Source of the DNA: Acidobacteriota bacterium
Lineage (GTDB): Bacteria; Acidobacteriota; Thermoanaerobaculia; Gp7-AA8
Length of the DNA stretch: 64,000 nt
Reading direction: 5' to 3'
NCBI GenBank assembly: GCA_019244185.1
Contig: JAFATB010000023.1
Span: forward strand, 62,001-126,000
The position numbers and the translations under genes are program-made. The notes beneath the pieces are model-generated. The model searched no databases and was not told where the DNA came from. It saw only the letters and a list, made by a program, of their open reading frames with translations. This document shows positions 1 through 6,678 of the stretch, in pieces (positions within the stretch are counted from its first letter, which is position 1; every line of letters begins with the position of its first letter).

Positions 1-1
1 C

Positions 2-445
2 GAGGACGGCGTCGAGCGCGTGTTCGCGCTGCTCGCGCTCTATCGCAAGGGGATGGAGATCACCGGCTGCCGTTACGGCTGCCCGATCGGCAACCTCGCG
101 CTGGAGACGACCGACGCGTATCCCAACATCCGCCCGCTCGTGGAGGCGAACTTCGTCCAGTGGATCGGCCACGTCGAGCGCTGGCTCGCGGCCGAGGGAG
201 CGCGCTTTCCGCGCGGCACTGACTTCCACCGCCTCGCGCAACTCGTGCTCACGACCATGGAGGGAGGGCTCATGCAGACGCGCGCGCGCCGCAGCCTCGC
301 TCCGTTCGACGAATCCGTCGCCGCGTTGCGGCACTACCTCGATCTGCTCATGGGAAAGAAAGGAAAAGGAAATGCTCCATCCCGTACGACTCACCGCCGC
401 CCTTCTGCTCCTCGCCGCAACAGCCGCTCCGCTCGCGGCCGCTGA
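2..445 (+). CDS. TetR/AcrR-family regulator, C-terminal part (cut by window edge)
   Basis: The gene is open at the left edge; about 147 residues remain in the frame beginning at base 2 and no start is visible. What remains resembles the helical ligand-binding half of TetR/AcrR repressors, with CRYGCPIGNLALE near its start and GLMQTRARRS followed by a final amphipathic helix. The DNA-binding helix-turn-helix would lie outside the window. The frame runs 74 bases into the next gene, so its last 25 residues are a Lys/Arg/Pro-rich tail unlike the family; the natural stop may have been lost. Being directly upstream, it may regulate the SRPBCC gene (inference). Confidence 0.7.
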   Translation, partial: EDGVERVFALLALYRKGMEITGCRYGCPIGNLALETTDAYPNIRPLVEANFVQWIGHVERWLAAEGARFPRGTDFHRLAQLVLTTMEGGLMQTRARRSLAPFDESVAALRHYLDLLMGKKGKGNAPSRTTHRRPSAPRRNSRSARGR

Positions 446-962
446 CACCTCCACGGAGACGACGACGCTCGCGGGCCACGTGCTCGTCGTCACGCGCACA
501 ACCCCGGAAAAGCGTCTCGAGATGCGCGTCACCGTTCCCGCGCCCCTCGGCGAAGTGTGGAACGCGTTCGCCACGCGCGAGGGCATGCAGACGTGGCTCT
601 CGCCCGAAGCGAAAGTCGAGATGCGCGCGGGCGGCGACTGGCTCGTGAGCTATCCCGGCGCGGCACCAGGCGGTGGCAGCGTGCTCGCGTTCGTCCCGCG
701 CGAGATGCTGTCGCTCTCCGCGATGGCGCCGGAGGCGTATCCGACCGTGCGCAAGGAACGGACGATGGCCACGTTCTTCTTCACCCCGAAGAGCGAGCGC
801 GAAACGGAAGTGCGGCTCGTGCAGGTCGGCTGGAAAGAAGGCGCGGAGTGGGATCGCGCGTTCGACTATCTGTCGAAAGGCAACGCCATGCTGCTCAACG
901 GTCTGCACCAGCGCTTCACCGACGGGCCGGTCAACTGGAGCGCGCTGCTGCAGAAGCACTGA
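372..962 (+). CDS. Secreted SRPBCC (AHSA1/polyketide-cyclase-like) protein
   Basis: 196 residues. Residues 1-24 are a signal peptide (hydrophobic ALLLLAATAAPLAAAD). The rest fits the START/Bet v1-like SRPBCC fold: an early strand with RVTVPAPLGEVWNAFATREG, then TWLSPEAKVEMRAGGDW, typical of AHSA1-type proteins, and a C-terminal helix beginning near GLHQRF. Such domains bind hydrophobic ligands; no specific ligand can be read from the sequence. The ATG has a strong purine-rich ribosome site (AAAGGAAAAGGA) lying inside the end of the TetR frame, which makes this start secure. Export of an SRPBCC protein to the periplasm is less usual than cytoplasmic forms. Confidence 0.8.
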   Translation: MLHPVRLTAALLLLAATAAPLAAADTSTETTTLAGHVLVVTRTTPEKRLEMRVTVPAPLGEVWNAFATREGMQTWLSPEAKVEMRAGGDWLVSYPGAAPGGGSVLAFVPREMLSLSAMAPEAYPTVRKERTMATFFFTPKSERETEVRLVQVGWKEGAEWDRAFDYLSKGNAMLLNGLHQRFTDGPVNWSALLQKH

Positions 963-974
963 CGCGCGCGAGGG

Positions 975-1005
975 AGCCGCGCGGCGCTGCACGCGCCGCG
1001 CGGCT
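975..1005. terminator. Perfect 13-bp hairpin between convergent genes
   Basis: Arms at 975-987 and 993-1005 are exact reverse complements (AGCCGCGCGGCGC) around a 5-base loop. It fills the gap between the SRPBCC stop (962) and the aldolase stop (1011) and could act on both transcripts. There is no T-run, so intrinsic termination is not certain. Confidence 0.6.
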
Positions 1006-1010
1006 GCTGC

Positions 1011-2993
1011 TCAACGCGGGAACGCTTCCTTCACGCCGCCGTCGACCGGCAGCATCGCGCCGGTCGTTTTCGCCGCGCGCGGTCCCGCGAGAAAGAGCGC
1101 CGCTTCGGCGACGTCGTCCGCGGTCACTTCGACCTTGAGTAATGTGCGGTTGCGATAGAAGTCGGGGAGGCGCTCGGTGTCGACGCCGTACGCCTGCGCG
1201 CGCATCGTGCGCATCTCCTCGCTCCAGAAGCGCGAGCCGCCGAAGATCGCGTCGGGATTGAGCATGTTCGCGCGGATGCCGTGCTCGCCGCCTTCGAGCG
1301 CGACGATGCGGCAGAGCTGCGCTTCCGCGGCCTTGCTCACGCTGTACGCCCCGAACTCTTTCCCCGGCGCGGTCACGTTCTTCGACGCGTTGAAGACGAT
1401 CGATCCGCCGAGTCCCTGCGCCTTGAGCACGCGCAGGGCGGCGCGCGCGACGAGGAAGTGCCCGCGCGCGTTGATGGCGAAGCTGCGGTCCCAATCCGCG
1501 GTCGCGAGCTCGTCGAGCTTGCCGAACGACGAGATGCCGGCGTTGCTGACGACGACGTCGACGCCGCCGTACGCGCGTACGGTCTCGTCGAACGCGCGCT
1601 CGACGTCGTGCTCGTCCGCGACGTCGAGCCGCAACGCGATCGCGCGGCGCAATCCATGTTTGGCGACGATGCTCTTCGCGACGTCTTCCGCGAGGCCGAG
1701 GTCGATGTCGGTGACGACGACGTGCGCGCCTTCCTCGGCGAACCGTTCCGCCACCGCCCGCCCGATGCCGCTCGCCGCGCCGGTCACGAGCGCGATCTTG
1801 CTGGCCAGCTCTTTCTCCTTCGGCAGCAGCGTCAGTTTGTAGAGCTCGAGCGGCCAGTACTCCGCGTGAAACGCGTCGTCGTCGTCGAGCGTTTCGTAGC
1901 CGCCCGCGTCTTCCGCCGCGGCGAGGATGCGCATCGTATGGCGATAGATGTCGCGCACGATGCGCGCGCCGCGCGCGTCCTTGCCTGCCGTCCACATGCC
2001 GACGCCCGCCATTAGGACGATGCGCGGTGCCGGATCGAGCATCGCGAACTCACTCGGATGCGCGCGGTAATGCGCGGTCGCGCGTTCGACGTAGCCCGCG
2101 AGCGCCTCGCGCAGATCGTCGCTCTCGCGCAGAAAGAGCGGGAAGCGCTTCGTGTGCAGCAGGTGATCGGGCGTGGCCGCGCCGATCTGCGTGAGCTGTT
2201 CGGCATCGCTGCGCGCGAGGAACGAGAGCGTTTCCGGCGAGTCGTCGAATTCGAGAATGCGTCCGCCGAGCGCGCCGCGGATCGCGGGCGGCAGCTCGCG
2301 CGGCGCGGGACGCGCGACGGCCGTCGCACGCGGACGCGCCGACGTGCGCGCGAACTCTTCCGCGCGCGTCACGAGCTCGATGTGGCGGTCGTACGCCGCG
2401 CGCGCGTCGTCGCCCCACGTGATGAGGCCGTGGTTCATGAGCACGAGTCCCGCGGCGTCCGGCTGCGCGTCGAAGCGATCGGCGACGTCGCGGCTCAGAC
2501 GAAATCCGGGCCGGCGGTACGGCACGAGGATCACCGAGTCGCCGAAGCAGGCGCGCACGGTCTTCTCGCGGCCGCGCGTGTTCGTCAGCGCGAGGATCGC
2601 GTCGGCGTGCGTATGCAGCACCGCCTTCGCCGGAAGGAACGCGTGCAGCAGCGTCTCGATCGACGGCCGCGCGCTGGCCGGATCGACGAGACAACGCGCG
2701 AGATAGTCGACCATCTCCTGATCGCTCATGTCCTCGACGCGCTGCCGCAGCGGCGCGATGTAGTCGAGGCGCACGCCGGGGAACTGCTTCGGCACGATCG
2801 ACTTCATGTCGCTGCCGCTGCTCTTGATGTACATCACGTCGATGGGATTGCCGAGGAGATCGGCGGCGCGCGACTTGATCGAGTTGTTGCCGCCGCCCCA
2901 CAGCACGAGGTCTTCCTCCATGCCGACCAGACGCGATTGATAGACGAGACTCTCCAGTTCCGATTGCGGCGCTTCGGCCCAGCGGTTCTGCAT
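1011..2993 (-). CDS. Bifunctional rhamnulose-1-phosphate aldolase / short-chain dehydrogenase
   Basis: 660 residues from the ATG at 2993; a GTG at 3014 would add seven. Residues 1-390 are a class II aldolase with metal ligands in LHTHA (127-129) and NHGL (188). Residues 397-660 are a short-chain dehydrogenase with TGAASGIG (404-411), NAG (484-486) and the catalytic YSVSK (550-554). This architecture is that of RhaD/RhaE-type fusions, which split L-rhamnulose-1-phosphate to dihydroxyacetone phosphate and L-lactaldehyde and then oxidise the aldehyde. No other rhamnose gene is next to it, so the physiological sugar is inferred from the family. A CATAAT hexamer lies nine bases before the ATG. Confidence 0.88.
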   Translation of the reverse strand: MQNRWAEAPQSELESLVYQSRLVGMEEDLVLWGGGNNSIKSRAADLLGNPIDVMYIKSSGSDMKSIVPKQFPGVRLDYIAPLRQRVEDMSDQEMVDYLARCLVDPASARPSIETLLHAFLPAKAVLHTHADAILALTNTRGREKTVRACFGDSVILVPYRRPGFRLSRDVADRFDAQPDAAGLVLMNHGLITWGDDARAAYDRHIELVTRAEEFARTSARPRATAVARPAPRELPPAIRGALGGRILEFDDSPETLSFLARSDAEQLTQIGAATPDHLLHTKRFPLFLRESDDLREALAGYVERATAHYRAHPSEFAMLDPAPRIVLMAGVGMWTAGKDARGARIVRDIYRHTMRILAAAEDAGGYETLDDDDAFHAEYWPLELYKLTLLPKEKELASKIALVTGAASGIGRAVAERFAEEGAHVVVTDIDLGLAEDVAKSIVAKHGLRRAIALRLDVADEHDVERAFDETVRAYGGVDVVVSNAGISSFGKLDELATADWDRSFAINARGHFLVARAALRVLKAQGLGGSIVFNASKNVTAPGKEFGAYSVSKAAEAQLCRIVALEGGEHGIRANMLNPDAIFGGSRFWSEEMRTMRAQAYGVDTERLPDFYRNRTLLKVEVTADDVAEAALFLAGPRAAKTTGAMLPVDGGVKEAFPR

Positions 2994-3016
2994 GACGCGC
3001 GGATTATGCTCCACGG

Positions 3017-3022
3017 TATGCT
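3017..3022 (+). promoter_or_regulatory. -10-like TATGCT, leaderless spacing
   Basis: TATGCT ends six bases before the ATG at 3029 and no ribosome-binding sequence is present. Transcription would begin at or within a base or two of the start codon. One of a recurring set in this window. Confidence 0.5.
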
Positions 3023-3028
3023 CTCGTC

Positions 3029-4153
3029 ATGACCATCAGTGCACGCGAGCGCGACCGGCTCGTCGAGAACCTCGTCGACGAGTTGAACGGCGCCGCGCTC
3101 TACGACGCGCTGGCCGTGGCGGAGAAAGACGAGCGGCTCGCCGAGGTGTACCGGCGGCTCGCGAATGTCGAGCGGCGCCACGCCGATCGCTGGCGCGCGA
3201 AGCTCGAGGCGGGCGGCGTCTCGCTCCCGCGCTTCAAGCCGTCGTGGCGCACGCGCACGCTCTCGTGGATGGCGCAGCGCTTCGGCACCGGCGCGGTGCT
3301 CCCGTCCGTGCAGAACCTCGAGCGCACCGACACGACCAAGTACGCGTCGCAAGCCGACGCGCGCGACTTCCACGCCGACGAGCGCTCGCACGCGCGCGTC
3401 ATTCAATTGATGTCGTCGATGCGCGGCGGCTTCGCGGGCACGCAGGTCGCGCGCATCGAAGGCCGCCACCGCACCGCCGGAGGCAACGCGCTCCGCGCCG
3501 CGGTTCTCGGCGCGAACGACGGGCTCGTGTCGAATCTCAGTCTGGTCATGGGCGTCGCCGGCGCCGCGCTCAACGAACGCGCGATCCTCATCACCGGCCT
3601 CGCCGGCCTGCTCGCCGGCGCCGGCTCGATGGCCCTCGGCGAATGGCTTTCCGTCCAGAGCTCGCGCGAGCTGTACGCGCATCAGATCGAGACCGAGCAG
3701 GAAGAACTGGAGACGATGCCGCGCGAGGAAGAGGAAGAGCTCGCGCTGATCTATCAGGCGCGCGGCCTCGCCGAGGAGCAGGCGCGCGAGTTCGCGGCGA
3801 GCGTGATGGCCAATCCGGAGACCGCGCTCGATACGCTGGCGCGCGAGGAGCTCGGCATCGATCCCGACGAGCTCGGAGGCTCGGCCTGGGTCGCCGCGTT
3901 CACTTCGTTCTGTCTCTTTTCCCTCGGCGCGATCGTGCCGGTGTTGCCGTTCTTCTTCGCCGGCGATCGCACGGCGGTGTTGCTCAGCGTCGGCTTCAGC
4001 GCGATTGCGCTCTTCACCGTCGGCGCCGCGATCACGCTCTTCACCGGCCGCTCGGTGTTCTTCTCGGGCTCGCGCCAGGTCGCGTTCGGCCTCGCGGCCG
4101 CGGCTCTCACGTTCGGCATCGGACGCCTCGTCGGCGTCTCGATTGGAGGATGA
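3029..4153 (+). CDS. Ferritin-like (rubrerythrin) domain fused to VIT1/CCC1 iron transporter
   Basis: 374 residues. Residues 1-140 form a four-helix ferritin-like domain with diiron ExxH signatures ERRH (48-51) and ERSH (118-121). From about residue 150 a VIT1/CCC1 membrane domain follows, with GANDGLVSNLSLVMG and five hydrophobic segments; a long acidic helix with METMPREEEEE-like composition lies between the second and third. The layout matches membrane-bound ferritin A (MbfA) proteins, which export iron and protect against peroxide. It is divergent from the aldolase gene with only 35 bases between starts. The downstream DUF1569 gene follows with a 2-base gap and is probably co-transcribed. 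Confidence 0.88.
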   Translation: MTISARERDRLVENLVDELNGAALYDALAVAEKDERLAEVYRRLANVERRHADRWRAKLEAGGVSLPRFKPSWRTRTLSWMAQRFGTGAVLPSVQNLERTDTTKYASQADARDFHADERSHARVIQLMSSMRGGFAGTQVARIEGRHRTAGGNALRAAVLGANDGLVSNLSLVMGVAGAALNERAILITGLAGLLAGAGSMALGEWLSVQSSRELYAHQIETEQEELETMPREEEEELALIYQARGLAEEQAREFAASVMANPETALDTLAREELGIDPDELGGSAWVAAFTSFCLFSLGAIVPVLPFFFAGDRTAVLLSVGFSAIALFTVGAAITLFTGRSVFFSGSRQVAFGLAAAALTFGIGRLVGVSIGG

Positions 4154-4155
4154 CC

Positions 4156-4602
4156 ATGCAGACGCTTTTCGACGAGGCCACGCGTTCCACGGTGCTCGCG
4201 CGCATCGACCGCATGCAGAGCGGCACCGCCGCGCGGTGGGGAAAGATGAACGCCGAGCAGATGCTCGCGCATCTCGTTCAGTCGCTGCAGATGAGCAGCG
4301 GCGAGCTGCCGACGAAGTCGAAGCGGCTGCCCATCCGCTTCTTTCCGCTCAAGCAGCTCATCGTCTATCTGCTGCCGTTCCCGAAAGGCGCGCCGACCGC
4401 GCGCGAGCTCATCCCCGGCGCGAACCCCGGCACGGTGGAGGAGAACAAGCGGAAGCTGGCGCAGAAGATCACCGCGTTCGGCGCTCTCGCGAACGCCACG
4501 TCGTGGCCGGAGCATCCGGCGTTCGGCCGGCTGTCGGCGCGCGCCTGGGGCGTGCTCACGTACCGCCACGTCGATCACCATCTGAGGCAATTCGGCGTCT
4601 GA
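4156..4602 (+). CDS. DUF1569 family protein (DinB-like four-helix bundle)
   Basis: 148 residues. The ATG at 4156 is chosen because GGAGGA ends five bases before it; the ATG at 4150 lies inside that site. It resembles DUF1569: RIDRMQSGTAARWGKMNAEQMLAHLVQSLQ at the N-terminus and a C-terminal histidine cluster (LTYRHVDHHLRQFG), which recalls the metal ligands of DinB/YfiT-like bundles. The biochemical role is unknown. It follows the VIT1 gene almost directly, so it is probably in that operon. Confidence 0.75.
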   Translation: MQTLFDEATRSTVLARIDRMQSGTAARWGKMNAEQMLAHLVQSLQMSSGELPTKSKRLPIRFFPLKQLIVYLLPFPKGAPTARELIPGANPGTVEENKRKLAQKITAFGALANATSWPEHPAFGRLSARAWGVLTYRHVDHHLRQFGV

Positions 4603-4604
4603 CG

Positions 4605-4633
4605 TTGACAGCGGCGACGTTCCGGCCTACTGT
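4605..4633 (+). promoter_or_regulatory. Strong sigma70-type promoter
   Basis: TTGACA (4605-4610), 17-base spacer, TACTGT (4628-4633). The -35 is a perfect consensus match in GC-rich surroundings. It drives the pseudopilin-like gene, whose GAAGGAGA ribosome site is at 4653-4660. Confidence 0.75.
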
Positions 4634-4652
4634 ATTAGTCAACTAATACAGT
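4629..4652. promoter_or_regulatory. AT-rich perfect palindrome over the -10 and start site: likely repressor operator
   Basis: Arms 4629-4639 (ACTGTATTAGT) and 4642-4652 are exact reverse complements around a 2-base centre. The site overlaps the -10 and the predicted transcription start, the classic position for a repressor. The TGTATTAG...CTAATACA style resembles GntR/YtrA-type operators, but that family assignment is tentative and no such regulator gene adjoins it. Confidence 0.7.
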
Positions 4653-4665
4653 GAAGGAGAACATC

Positions 4666-5112
4666 ATGCTTCGACGTCTCACCGTTTCCCTCGCCGCCCT
4701 CGCTCTCATCCTTGTCTCGCTTCCGCTCGCCGCCGACTCCGGCTCCTGTCATCGCAAGCTGGTCGACCACACCGGCTTCTGCCTCTTCACGCTCAGCGAC
4801 ATGCGCTCGGTGCAGATGGCGGTGGACGCGTATTGGGCCGACCACAACGCGTATCCCGTCGCCGCCACGATGGCCGAGCTGCAGCACGCGCTCGAGCCGG
4901 TGTACATCGCCCACCTGCCGGCCAAAGACTTCTGGGGCACGGAGTTCCGCTACGTCGTGGCGCGGGACGGTAAGAGCTATCGCCTCGTGAGCGCCGGCTC
5001 GGATCGCAAGTTCGACGAGAGCTCGTGGAGCGCGTACGGTCTCACCAGCGCCTCATCCGACGACGCGGTGCTGGCCAGCGATCACGAGCGGCAGTGGACG
5101 ATCCAGGAATGA
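4666..5112 (+). CDS. Secreted GspG-like (pseudopilin C-terminal type) protein
   Basis: 148 residues from the ATG at 4666, six bases after GAAGGAGA; an in-frame GTG at 4651 is inside the operator and unlikely. A signal peptide covers residues 1-24. The mature part has the C-terminal fold of type II secretion major pseudopilins: SVQMAVDAYWADHNAYPVAAT, then LPAKDFWGTEFRYVV and YRLVSAGSDRKFD. It lacks the prepilin peptidase site (G-F-T-L-I-E) and long hydrophobic helix, so it is an exported stand-alone domain rather than a pilin. Regulation is by the promoter and palindrome immediately upstream. Confidence 0.75.
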   Translation: MLRRLTVSLAALALILVSLPLAADSGSCHRKLVDHTGFCLFTLSDMRSVQMAVDAYWADHNAYPVAATMAELQHALEPVYIAHLPAKDFWGTEFRYVVARDGKSYRLVSAGSDRKFDESSWSAYGLTSASSDDAVLASDHERQWTIQE

Positions 5113-5165
5113 CGCGCGCGTGACTTCGGCACAGGCGGCGCGTCTGAAGCCTCGAAGGAGACTCG

Positions 5166-5897
5166 ATGCGCCGCCTGTCCGTGCTGTTGGTTCTCGCTCT
5201 GCCGCTGCACGCCGACGTCGTTGCCGACGTCCGCACCGCGCTCACCCGCCTCACCGCGCGCGATCCGATCCACGCGACCTACGAAGTGCAGCGCGCCGTG
5301 AAGAACGAAGGGAAGTTCGACAACGACTCGTTCGACGGCCGCGCCGCCGTCGAGCTCGAAGGCGACGCAAGCGGCTTCCGTGTCATTGTGCCGCGCGCGC
5401 TGGTCGACGTGATGGAGCGCGAGCTCCAGTCGCACGCGCACAATCCCAAACAGCCGACGCCCACCGTGAACGCAATGCGCGACTTCGGTCCGGTCGACAC
5501 CGCCGACGCGATCGACTTCGCGCCGACGCTGCTGCAACTCCTCGACGGCGCGACGCTCGCGTCGGACAAGACGTCGGCGTGGCAGGGCAAGCCCGCGCGC
5601 GCGATCACGTTCCGCCTCGCCGACCGCCGCGAGTCCGACGTCGGCAAGGAGACGATCGCCGAGAACCGCCTTACGCTCTGGGTCGGCACCGATCTCATCC
5701 CCCTCGGCGCCGAGCACGTCCGCTCCTCGAAGTTCTCCTTCCTCATCTTCCACGGCGAAGCCACCACCCGCCGCCTCTGGACCCTCGCCCGCCTCGGCGA
5801 CCGCCTCGTGCGCGTGCGCCGCGAAAGCTCCGAGAGCGGCTCCGGCATGGGCCAGAAGAGCAACGAGCAGTCGGTGGCGGTGGTGAGGGTGCACTAG
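5166..5897 (+). CDS. Secreted protein of unknown function
   Basis: 243 residues; ATG follows AAGGAG by five bases. Residues 1-16 form a short signal peptide (LSVLLVLALPLHAD). The remainder alternates short beta-strand-like segments with charged turns (HATYEVQRAVKNEGKFDNDS, KPARAITFRLADR, RLTLWVGTDLIPLGAEH), which suggests a beta-rich periplasmic protein related in style to outer-membrane-lipoprotein sorting (LolA-like) folds; this is a guess from pattern only. It stands alone downstream of the GspG-like gene. Confidence 0.6.
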   Translation: MRRLSVLLVLALPLHADVVADVRTALTRLTARDPIHATYEVQRAVKNEGKFDNDSFDGRAAVELEGDASGFRVIVPRALVDVMERELQSHAHNPKQPTPTVNAMRDFGPVDTADAIDFAPTLLQLLDGATLASDKTSAWQGKPARAITFRLADRRESDVGKETIAENRLTLWVGTDLIPLGAEHVRSSKFSFLIFHGEATTRRLWTLARLGDRLVRVRRESSESGSGMGQKSNEQSVAVVRVH

Positions 5898-5900
5898 CGT

Positions 5901-5925
5901 CGCTCGCCCCGCGATGCAGCTGCCG
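5901..5925 (+). repeat. Partial copy of the palindromic element found at 6535-6629
   Basis: Identical to 6535-6560 except for one missing A; both contain GCGATGCAGCTGCCG. The two copies bracket mazEF, starting three bases after the preceding stop and two bases after the mazF stop. Confidence 0.75.
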
Positions 5926-5959
5926 GAATGGGAGCGGTATCATCTTTGTCGACACGTCC

Positions 5960-6202
5960 ATGAAAGCGCGCATTCAGAAGTGGGGCGATAGTCTCGCGCT
6001 ACGTATCCCGAAGCCATTCGCGGAGGAAGCGGGACTTGGCGAAGACTCCACCGTGGACGTGACGGTCCGCAACGGCAATTTAGTGGTGGTCGCCGTCGAG
6101 GAACCGCACGAAACGCTCGAGACGCTCGTGGCGCGGATCACGCCTGAGAACCGTCACGACGAAACGGACATGGGAAAACCGGTTGGCAACGAAAGCTGGT
6201 AG
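5960..6202 (+). CDS. mazE: MazE/AbrB-type antitoxin
   Basis: 80 residues. The N-terminus MKARIQKWGDSLALRIPKPF is the swapped-hairpin SpoVT-AbrB DNA-binding fold of MazE; the acidic C-terminus (NRHDETDMGKPVG) would wrap around the toxin. It overlaps mazF by 20 bases, normal for the pair. TATCAT at 5938-5943 is a plausible -10 with a 16-base leader. The pair is expected to autoregulate through MazE. Base composition is visibly less GC-rich than the neighbours, and direct repeats flank the pair, consistent with transfer. Confidence 0.88.
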   Translation: MKARIQKWGDSLALRIPKPFAEEAGLGEDSTVDVTVRNGNLVVVAVEEPHETLETLVARITPENRHDETDMGKPVGNESW

Positions 6203-6533
6203 CGGCTACGTTCCCGAGCGCGGGGATCTCATCTGGCTGTCGTTCGATCCACAGGCTGGGCATGAGCAGGCCGGACGCCGGCCGGCCGTGGTGCTGTCGC
6301 CCGCTTCCTACAACCGCAGCTCCGGCTTGGCGTTGGTCGTCCCCGTCACGTCGCACATCAAGAGCTATCCATTCGAAGTGCTCATTCCTGCCGGCGGGCA
6401 CGTCTCGGGCGTCGTTCTCGCGGACCATCTGAAGAGCGTTGATTGGCGGGCTCGCAAGGCCGAACGCATCGCAGCGTTACCAGAAGTCACTTTGAATCAG
6501 GTACTGAAGAAGGCCGCGTTGCTTTTGACGTGA
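6183..6533 (+). CDS. mazF: MazF/PemK-type mRNA endoribonuclease toxin
   Basis: 116 residues. The TTG start at 6183 is inferred because the next residues align with the MazF N-terminus (YVPERGDLIWLSFDPQAGHE). Further family features are GRRPAVVLSP and LVVPVTSHIKSYPFEV, the PemK beta-barrel core, and VVLADHLKSVDWRARKAER at the third conserved block. The enzyme cleaves mRNA at short motifs; its sequence preference cannot be read here. All expected blocks are intact, so the toxin should be functional. Confidence 0.9.
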   Translation: MATKAGSGYVPERGDLIWLSFDPQAGHEQAGRRPAVVLSPASYNRSSGLALVVPVTSHIKSYPFEVLIPAGGHVSGVVLADHLKSVDWRARKAERIAALPEVTLNQVLKKAALLLT

Positions 6534-6534
6534 C

Positions 6535-6629
6535 CGCTCGCCCACGCGATGCAGCTGCCGCTACGCGCAGCTGATCGCCATGTCCGTCGCGATCAGCCGC
6601 GCGCAGCGCCGGCTGCCTCGCGGCGAGCG
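6535..6629. repeat. 95-base palindromic (REP/MITE-like) element
   Basis: The outer ends CGCTCGCC (6535-6542) and GGCGAGCG (6622-6629) are inverted, and an inner dyad pairs 6565-6578 with 6589-6602 (13 of 14 bases) around a 10-base loop. The whole can fold as a long imperfect hairpin. It lies between mazF and the kinase gene, and its left quarter is duplicated before mazE. It may also end the mazF transcript. Confidence 0.65.
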
Positions 6630-6678
6630 ACCGCGGCGGCGACGCCGTCCGCGCGTCGCGTACACTGGAAGCATCGGC

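Noticed and set aside
4651-4665. GTG at 4651 as start of the pseudopilin-like gene
   Set aside because: It lies in the operator and ribosome site; the ATG at 4666 follows GAAGGAGA at normal distance.
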